From assembly GCA_964459205.1 (NCBI GenBank), contig CAYWKJ010000049.1:1-7056 (forward strand): a stretch of DNA of 7,056 nt. Reading direction: 5' to 3'. The notes under the pieces were generated by a model. It did no database searches. It had not been told where the DNA came from and saw only the letters and a program-made list of their open reading frames with translations. Below, in pieces: positions 1 through 4,633 of this stretch (positions within the stretch are counted from its first letter, which is position 1; the number at the start of each line of letters is the position of its first letter). The position numbers and the translations under genes were made by a program. Source of the stretch: JABJMC01 sp964459205. GTDB taxonomy: Bacteria > Patescibacteriota > Gracilibacteria > UBA1369 > UBA12473.

Positions 1-2
1 CT

Positions 3-617
3 TTCCAGGCACCCATTTTTGAAAAAGAAGGCTTTGAAGCTGATGACATGATCGCCACGATTGCTAAAAAAATGCCTGATTATCCTGATACTGAGCTGAT
101 TATTTTGACGGGAGATATGGATTTAACTCAATTAATTACAGATAAAGTGAAGGTTGTGGCTCCGATTTCGGGATTTAATGAGGTAAAAACTTATGACGCA
201 GAGGCTGTACAAGAAAAATACGGCATTCGTCCGGATCAAATGGTGGATTACAAATCCTTAGTAGGGGATACCAGTGATAATATTTCTGGGGTGCCAGGAA
301 TTGGCAAAAAAACCGCAGCCAAGCTGCTGCAAGAATATGAAACCTTGGATGGTATTTATGAGAATCTGAGCGAGCTAAAAGGCGCTGTTTTGAATAAATT
401 AGAATTTGGTCGTGAGCTGGCATACAAATCGCAACACTTAGTTCAGCTTAGATTTGATGCGCCACTGGAATTTGATTTAGAAGCTTGTCGCACGCACGAT
501 GTTGATAGCGGGCAAGTAAGGCTCTTGTTTGGTGAATTGGAGTTCCGATCATTGCTCCAAAAATTTGATGGACTGCAAGCTGAGTGGCAAACAGTGAATC
601 AACAGGCATTGTTTTAG
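3..617 (+). CDS. 5'-3' exonuclease (Pol I N-terminal domain type), 5'-truncated by the window edge
   Basis: Structure-specific 5' nuclease of the family that forms the N-terminal domain of DNA polymerase I, which removes RNA primers and flaps in replication and repair. The frame is open from base 3, so the true start lies outside; the ATG at 48 sits inside the conserved EADD-M-I motif and is not a start. 204 residues are visible. Metal-binding acidic residues are present: EADD (visible residues 12-15), TGDMD (36-40) and GDTSD (88-92), followed by the helix-hairpin-helix GVPGIGKKTA for DNA binding. The end, LFGELEFRSLL, matches the close of the nuclease domain in Pol I. A TAG follows about 20 residues later, so no 3'-5' exonuclease or polymerase domain is attached. 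From family knowledge roughly 100 N-terminal residues are missing. Free-standing versions exist in several bacteria, so this is probably an intact protein, not a broken polA. No clear terminator follows. Confidence 0.9.
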   Translation, partial: FQAPIFEKEGFEADDMIATIAKKMPDYPDTELIILTGDMDLTQLITDKVKVVAPISGFNEVKTYDAEAVQEKYGIRPDQMVDYKSLVGDTSDNISGVPGIGKKTAAKLLQEYETLDGIYENLSELKGAVLNKLEFGRELAYKSQHLVQLRFDAPLEFDLEACRTHDVDSGQVRLLFGELEFRSLLQKFDGLQAEWQTVNQQALF

Positions 618-807
618 GCATAATCTTTCCTTGTCTTTTGTTGGAAATTATTGCGTAATCATATTTTGAAATGGGCTAACCAAGAGATTAGTTATTTTTG
701 GCTTATATAAGGCTAAAATCGTGATTTAGTGATTTTTAAGGTTTTTTAAAAAAATTTGTTTAAATTTGGGCGGGGTAGAGTTTTAAGGTTATAAACATTT
801 TTCTTAA

Positions 808-839
808 TTAACAGGTTTAGATTAAGGCTTCTGTATAAT
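808..839 (+). promoter_or_regulatory. Possible sigma70-type promoter
   Basis: A perfect -10 hexamer TATAAT lies at 834-839. The best -35 match is TTAACA at 808-813 (five of six consensus bases), but the 20-base spacer is longer than the usual 17. Transcription would start near 846 and give an untranslated leader of about 260 bases before ftsA. In DNA this A+T-rich a perfect hexamer can arise by chance. Confidence 0.3.
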
Positions 840-912
840 TAATTTATTCACCTCTAAATCCGCGTAATAAATTTGTTCGCAAAAAGGGCTTAATTTTGAC
901 CCGCAAAAACCT

Positions 913-976
913 TGTTTTTTGGCTTTTTTAAGGGGTTTTTTCGACCTTGCTGTTTTCCTGTTTTTTGGCTTGTTTA
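913..976 (+). repeat. Imperfect 18-base direct repeat pair upstream of ftsA
   Basis: Bases 913-930 and 959-976 match at 17 of 18 positions (TGTTTTTTGGCTT followed by T or G, then TTTA), with the copies starting 46 bases apart. The similarity extends weakly on the left (CT versus CC). The copies are T-rich, so some similarity is expected by composition, but the shared GGC core makes pure chance less likely. They could be paired binding sites or the remains of a small duplication. Confidence 0.4.
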
Positions 977-1044
977 GCCCCTAAAACCTGCATCACTTTT
1001 TTGTACAAATGGCTTAAATAAGCGCTTTTTGCTGCTAAAAGCTC

Positions 1045-1073
1045 TTGCATTGGCTAATTCCATCATTTATAGT
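1045..1073 (+). promoter_or_regulatory. Candidate promoter of ftsA-ftsZ
   Basis: TTGCAT at 1045-1050 and TATAGT at 1068-1073 are separated by exactly 17 bases. The -10 matches consensus at five of six positions; the -35 matches only in its TTG. The start would fall near 1080, giving a leader of about 29 bases to the ftsA ATG, with no Shine-Dalgarno sequence in it. It is the best-placed promoter candidate for the division operon but is a by-eye match only. Confidence 0.4.
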
Positions 1074-1108
1074 CGCCCCACAGATTTTGACCATTAATCT
1101 TTTCATCC

Positions 1109-2344
1109 ATGGCAAAAAGTCATGTTATTGCTGGTCTGGATATTGGTAGCTCCAAGATTCGGACTGTCGTAGGAACCCTCGGAGAGAAATCTTCGGACCT
1201 TAATATTATTGGCGTTGGTGTAGCCCCTTCCATGGGATTACGTAAAGGTCGCGTCATTGATGTGGAGGAAGCTATTAATAGTATTTCCTCATCACTAGAA
1301 GATGCTGAACGCATGTCTGGTGAGCCCATCAATCATATCTTCCTCGGGATTGGGGGAGCGCACTTGGAATCTATGGATTCTAAGGGTGTTATTGCTGTCC
1401 CTGATGGCAATGAGATTACTGAAGCTGATGTTGATCGTGTATTAGAAGCTGCCCAGGCTGTTTCTATTCCTTCGAATCGACGAATTCTTCGCATTATTCC
1501 TAAGAACTTTACGGTTGATGAACAAAAAGGAATTAAGTATCCAGTTGGCATGACTGGTATTCGCTTGGAAGTTGAGGCTCATCTTGTAACTGGCCTTACT
1601 CCAGCGATTGCTAATATTGAAAAATGTGTGCACCAAGCTGGTGTGGATGTTGACGATATTATTCCATCTGGCCTGGCAGCCGCTGAGTCTGTTCTTTCTA
1701 AGCGCCAAAAAGAACTTGGCGTTGTAGTAATAGACATTGGTTGCGGTGGAACTTCAGTTGTGGTTTTCGAAGAAGGAACAACTCTTCATACAGCAACTAT
1801 TCCAGTCGGAGGAGAAAGTGTAACCAATGATATTGCTATTGGTCTTCGCACTTCAATCGATACCGCTGACAAGATTAAGATTGAATATGGATCTTGTACT
1901 CCAGAAGATATTAACGAACGTGAAACCATTGATCTTTCGCTTATGAGCAAGATTGATACCCAAACTGTTTCTAAGAGACACATGTCTGAAATTATTCAGG
2001 CTCGTTATCATGAGATTTTTGTTCTTGTTAAAGATGAACTTGCTAAAATTAACCGTGACGGCATGCTCCCAGCCGGTGTTGTACTCACTGGTGCTGGTGT
2101 AAAGATGCCGGGAACTGTTGATTTAGCTCGTGAAACCTTGAATTTACCAGTTCAAGTTGGTTTCCCACAAAACTTTGAAGGTGTAGTAGATAAGATTGAT
2201 GACCCTGCTTATTCTACTGCGATTGGGCTCGCTATTTGGGGCTCTCGTTTTGAGGGACACTCTTACCGTTTAGACTTCCGCAGCCTTAACCTTGGTAAAG
2301 CGCTTCATGGCGTTAAAGGTTGGGTGCGCAGTTTACTTCCTTAA
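1109..2344 (+). CDS. ftsA: Cell division protein FtsA
   Basis: Actin-like ATPase that binds the C-terminal tail of FtsZ, anchors the Z-ring to the inner face of the membrane and helps recruit the divisome. The 411 residues are close to the usual 400-420. Visible parts are the phosphate-1 loop GLDIGSSKIRTVVG (9-22), the FtsA-specific SHS2/1C subdomain (about 80-165, with IPKNFTVD and GIKYPVGMTG), phosphate-2 VVVIDIGCGGTSVVVF (205-220), the adenosine motif VVLTGAGVKMPG (324-335), and a short C-terminal amphipathic segment ending GWVRSLLP, which fits the membrane-targeting helix. The start is secure: an in-frame TGA lies at 1088-1090 and the ATG at 1109 is the first start codon after it. The 20 bases before the ATG hold no Shine-Dalgarno motif. 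ftsZ follows after 58 bases on the same strand, so the two are probably co-transcribed. Confidence 0.96.
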   Translation: MAKSHVIAGLDIGSSKIRTVVGTLGEKSSDLNIIGVGVAPSMGLRKGRVIDVEEAINSISSSLEDAERMSGEPINHIFLGIGGAHLESMDSKGVIAVPDGNEITEADVDRVLEAAQAVSIPSNRRILRIIPKNFTVDEQKGIKYPVGMTGIRLEVEAHLVTGLTPAIANIEKCVHQAGVDVDDIIPSGLAAAESVLSKRQKELGVVVIDIGCGGTSVVVFEEGTTLHTATIPVGGESVTNDIAIGLRTSIDTADKIKIEYGSCTPEDINERETIDLSLMSKIDTQTVSKRHMSEIIQARYHEIFVLVKDELAKINRDGMLPAGVVLTGAGVKMPGTVDLARETLNLPVQVGFPQNFEGVVDKIDDPAYSTAIGLAIWGSRFEGHSYRLDFRSLNLGKALHGVKGWVRSLLP

Positions 2345-2402
2345 TTACCTAATTGATTAAAAGGCCCTCCCGACCTTTATTAGTCACTAAAACTCCTAAC
2401 CC

Positions 2403-3602
2403 ATGGCTTCTCAAAAAAAGGACGACCAAGACGCAGCATTGCGTAATTTATTCTCATCTTCTTCTCCAAAACGGCACAATATGGAGGTAACTCCAGATAT
2501 CACGCCGGTAGCTCAAATCAAAGTTCTTGGTTTGGGTGGAGGCGGAGGAAACGCTGTGAACAGAATGGTTAAATCCAATGTTCGCGGTATTGAATTTGTA
2601 ACTGTAAACACAGATTCACAGGCCCTTTATCACGCTGAGGCTCCTAATAAAATTAATATTGGGAAAGCAACAACGCGTGGACTCGGTGCTGGTGCTAACC
2701 CAGAGGTTGGTAAACAAGCGGCCGAAGAAAGTTCCGAAGAAATCAAAGCAATGCTTCAAGGTGCAGACATGGTGTTTGTTACCTGTGGGCTGGGAGGTGG
2801 CACCGGAACCGGTGGCGCTCCTGTTATTGCTGAAATTGCGAAAGAGCTTGGAATTCTAACTGTTGGCGTAGTTACTAAACCTTTCTCATTTGAAGGTGCT
2901 CGTCGCAAAGTCCAAGCTGAAGAAGGTCTTGAAAATCTAAAGAACAAAGTGGACACGCTTATTACCATTCCAAATGACAAGATTCTTTCACTTATCGACA
3001 AAAAAACTCCTTTGATGGATGCTTTCACAGTTGTGGATGATGTTCTTCGTCAAGGTGTTCAAGGTATTGCTGATTTGATTACTGTTCATGGAATGATTAA
3101 TGTGGACTTCGCTGATGTGAAGACTGTGATGGAAAATGCTGGTTCAGCCCTGATGGGAATTGGCTATGGAACTGGAGAAAATCGGGCCGCCGAAGCTGCT
3201 AAGGCAGCGATCGAAAGCCCACTTCTTGAGCTTGATATTGTTGGCGCGAAAGGAATTCTCTTCAATATTACCGGAGGAAATGACCTTTCTATGTTCGAAG
3301 TTGATGAAGCTGCTCGTATTATTACCGAAGCGGCTGACCCAGATGCCAACATTATCTTTGGTGCCGTGGTAAATGATTCTTACACCGGTGAAATCAAGGT
3401 TACAGTTGTTGCGACTGGCTTTGATGAAAGCAAACGTGGCGGAGCCACTATGTTCCGTGGTGGAATTGAAAATCGTGCTTCTAGTGGCAGCAGCAGATCT
3501 TCTAGCGCTGCAACTAGCAACACCGAAGAAGCTGTGCAAACAAAATCTGCGGAAAATGAACTGGATATTCCAGCTTTCATTCGTCGCAGCATGACAAAAT
3601 AA
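2403..3602 (+). CDS. ftsZ: Cell division protein FtsZ
   Basis: Tubulin-like GTPase that polymerises at mid-cell into the Z-ring. The 399-residue product has the nucleotide-binding start VLGLGGGGGNAVNRM (41-55), the tubulin signature GGGTGTGG (131-138), the T7 synergy loop NVDFADVKTVM (233-243) carrying the acidic residues that drive GTP hydrolysis in the partner subunit, a Ser-rich linker (about 359-375), and a conserved C-terminal peptide ELDIPAFIRRS (386-396), the docking site for FtsA. An in-frame TAA lies at 2397-2399, so ATG 2403 is the earliest start possible. It gives a 26-residue hydrophilic extension before Met27 (ATG at 2481), which is where most FtsZ proteins would begin, so the start is uncertain between the two. 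Neither ATG has a Shine-Dalgarno sequence. It is probably co-transcribed with ftsA and ends at the structured terminator just downstream. Confidence 0.97.
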   Translation: MASQKKDDQDAALRNLFSSSSPKRHNMEVTPDITPVAQIKVLGLGGGGGNAVNRMVKSNVRGIEFVTVNTDSQALYHAEAPNKINIGKATTRGLGAGANPEVGKQAAEESSEEIKAMLQGADMVFVTCGLGGGTGTGGAPVIAEIAKELGILTVGVVTKPFSFEGARRKVQAEEGLENLKNKVDTLITIPNDKILSLIDKKTPLMDAFTVVDDVLRQGVQGIADLITVHGMINVDFADVKTVMENAGSALMGIGYGTGENRAAEAAKAAIESPLLELDIVGAKGILFNITGGNDLSMFEVDEAARIITEAADPDANIIFGAVVNDSYTGEIKVTVVATGFDESKRGGATMFRGGIENRASSGSSRSSSAATSNTEEAVQTKSAENELDIPAFIRRSMTK

Positions 3603-3606
3603 TCTT

Positions 3607-3702
3607 AAAAGGAGAGGCTTTTCCTTTCGTCAAGTGTCGTATGGGGACCCCAACCCCATACTCACAAAATTGACTCAAGAAATAATCCTCTCCTTTTTGT
3701 TT
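3607..3702 (+). terminator. Nested stem-loop terminator after ftsZ
   Basis: An outer 11-base stem AAAAGGAGAGG (3607-3617) pairs perfectly with CCTCTCCTTTT (3687-3697) and runs into TTTTTGTTT, the shape of a factor-independent terminator. Inside it, TTTC (3625-3628) can pair with GAAA (3679-3682), GTCAA (3629-3633) with TTGAC (3670-3674), GTG with CAC, and GTATGGGG (3639-3646) with CCCCATAC (3654-3661) around a 7-base loop. The apical 8-base stem is perfect. Such a long, multi-tier structure is unusual for a simple terminator. A shorter competing hairpin, AAAGGA (3608-3613) with TCCTTT (3622-3627), uses the same left arm, so switching is conceivable. It separates the ftsAZ transcript from femX. 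Confidence 0.65.
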
Positions 3703-3723
3703 ATCCATCATCCTGAGTGAATG

Positions 3724-3739
3724 TGCTAATATTTCGTCA
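3724..3739 (+). promoter_or_regulatory. Extended -10 promoter placed for a leaderless femX transcript
   Basis: TG at 3724-3725, one base, then TAATAT at 3727-3732 form an extended -10 element. Seven bases after its last T lies the A of the femX ATG (3739), the normal spacing to a transcription start. No convincing -35 is seen 16-18 bases upstream, as is common for extended -10 promoters. An in-frame TAA (3727-3729) lies inside the element and rules out an upstream start codon, and no Shine-Dalgarno motif precedes the ATG. The arrangement fits a leaderless mRNA. Confidence 0.55.
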
Positions 3740-4632
3740 TGAAAGAATCTTTGTTTCAATCTAAGGCCTGGGGGGAGTTTCAGGCGCAAATCCCGTCTCG
3801 GGGCAAATATTGGGCCTTAACAGCGAAAGGAGGAAAGGCCTTGGTGGTCCGACACGCGCTGCCGTTTGGTTTATGCTGGTTTTCTGTGGAACGAGGGCCA
3901 ATTCTAACGCATAAAGAGGCGTGGAAGGAGTTACTAGTGCAAATTAAAGACCTGGCACGCCAGGAAAAAGCGGTTTATTTGCGTGTTGAGCCGCCAGTAG
4001 GCCTGAAATTAACAGATGGGAGAAAGGCTCATGCCCATTACCAACCCGAGTGGACCCTGCGCGTGAATTTGGAGGGTTCTTTAGATGATACTCTGGCTCA
4101 AATGAAGCAAAAAGGGCGGTATAACATTCGAGTGGCCGAGAAAAAAGGGGTTACTGTAAAAGGGTCTCAGGATGTGGCTGCTTTTTATGAGATCCTTAAA
4201 AAAACTGGCGGGCGTGATGGGTTTCATATTCACCCCCAAAGCTATTATGAAAAATTCTTAGAGGCGGCAACAAAAGACAACTTTGGAAAATTATATTTAG
4301 CAGAACATGAAGGCCAGGTGATAGCCGGAATTTTGGTGACTTTTTATGGCGACACTGGAACTTATTATTATGGTGCATCTGATCATGAGAAGCGATCTTT
4401 AATGGCGCCTTATTTACTGCAATGGACAGCCATGCAAGATGCTAAAGAAAGAGGCTGTAAATGGTATGACTTTTTAGGTATTGCTCCGCCAAATAAACCT
4501 AAACACCCCTGGGCCGGGATCACCCAGTTCAAACGAAAATTCGGCGGAGAAATTGTTGAATATCCAAAAGCACGCGAATACGTATTCAAGCCACTTTGGT
4601 ATTTGTTAATGCGTCTTAAAAAGCGCTTTTAA
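3739..4632 (+). CDS. FemAB-family peptidoglycan bridge aminoacyltransferase (FemX-like)
   Basis: Members of this family take an amino acid from aminoacyl-tRNA and add it to the side chain of lipid II or the peptidoglycan stem peptide, on the cytoplasmic face of the membrane. The 297 residues show the family pattern: N-terminal FQSKAWGEFQ (6-15), MKQKGRYNIRVAEKKGV (122-138), GGRDGFHIHPQSYY (157-170), YYYGASD (209-215) with MAPYLLQW (222-229), and KWYDFLGI (241-248) followed by HPWAGITQFKRKFGG (256-270). Two GNAT-like halves are implied. The protein is much shorter than staphylococcal FemA/FemX (about 420 residues) and has no long coiled-coil arm, as in the compact Weissella-type FemX. The basic, hydrophobic C-terminus FKPLWYLLMRLKKRF may touch the membrane. 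Which amino acid it transfers cannot be told from sequence. The start is fixed by an in-frame stop 10-12 bases upstream and by the family N-terminus. The stop overlaps that of the convergent gene. Confidence 0.87.
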   Translation: MKESLFQSKAWGEFQAQIPSRGKYWALTAKGGKALVVRHALPFGLCWFSVERGPILTHKEAWKELLVQIKDLARQEKAVYLRVEPPVGLKLTDGRKAHAHYQPEWTLRVNLEGSLDDTLAQMKQKGRYNIRVAEKKGVTVKGSQDVAAFYEILKKTGGRDGFHIHPQSYYEKFLEAATKDNFGKLYLAEHEGQVIAGILVTFYGDTGTYYYGASDHEKRSLMAPYLLQWTAMQDAKERGCKWYDFLGIAPPNKPKHPWAGITQFKRKFGGEIVEYPKAREYVFKPLWYLLMRLKKRF

Positions 4633-4633
4633 G
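4615..4633. other. Near-palindrome over the convergent stop codons
   Basis: CTTAAAA (4615-4621) and TTTTAAG (4627-4633) are inverted copies around AGCGC. They cover the last codons and TAA of femX and the TAA of the opposite gene, the two stops sharing TTAA at 4629-4632. A stem here could end transcription weakly from both sides, but it is only A/T pairs apart from one terminal C-G pair and has no separate T tract, so a terminator role is doubtful. Confidence 0.3.

Larger units (their letters stand above)
618..1108. other. Long A+T-rich intergenic region upstream of ftsA
   Basis: About 490 bases with no credible gene on either strand. It is rich in T and A runs and contains an imperfect direct repeat (913-930 and 959-976), a second short repeat CGCAAAAA (878-885 and 902-909), the palindrome TTTGTACAAA (1000-1009) and several -10-like hexamers (TATAAA at 790, TATAAT at 834, TATAGT at 1068). 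No tRNA fold or strong G+C-rich terminator was seen. Its size and position suggest it controls the ftsA-ftsZ operon; an unrecognised small RNA cannot be excluded. Confidence 0.6.

Noticed and set aside
48..50. ATG at 48 as the start of the exonuclease
   Set aside because: It lies inside the conserved EADD-M-I motif and the frame is open back to base 3; the gene begins outside the window.
1012..1030. GCTTAAATAAGC followed by GCTTTTT as a terminator
   Set aside because: The stem is only 4-5 pairs, mostly A/T, and there is no G+C-rich core.
1087..1092. TTGACC as a -35 element before ftsA
   Set aside because: A matching -10 would fall inside the ftsA coding sequence and shows no -10 resemblance.
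2360..2378. AAAGG/CCTTT hairpin in the ftsA-ftsZ gap as a terminator or attenuator
   Set aside because: Only five pairs with a 9-base loop and no T run; too weak to claim.
3144..3539. Minus-strand 131-residue frame inside ftsZ
   Set aside because: Fully antisense to a highly conserved gene, with no recognisable motifs.
3634..3720. Small plus-strand frame (GTG, 28 codons) after an AGGAGAGG string
   Set aside because: The SD-like string is 16 bases from the GTG and is the terminator's left arm; the frame runs through the stem-loop and has no protein-like character.
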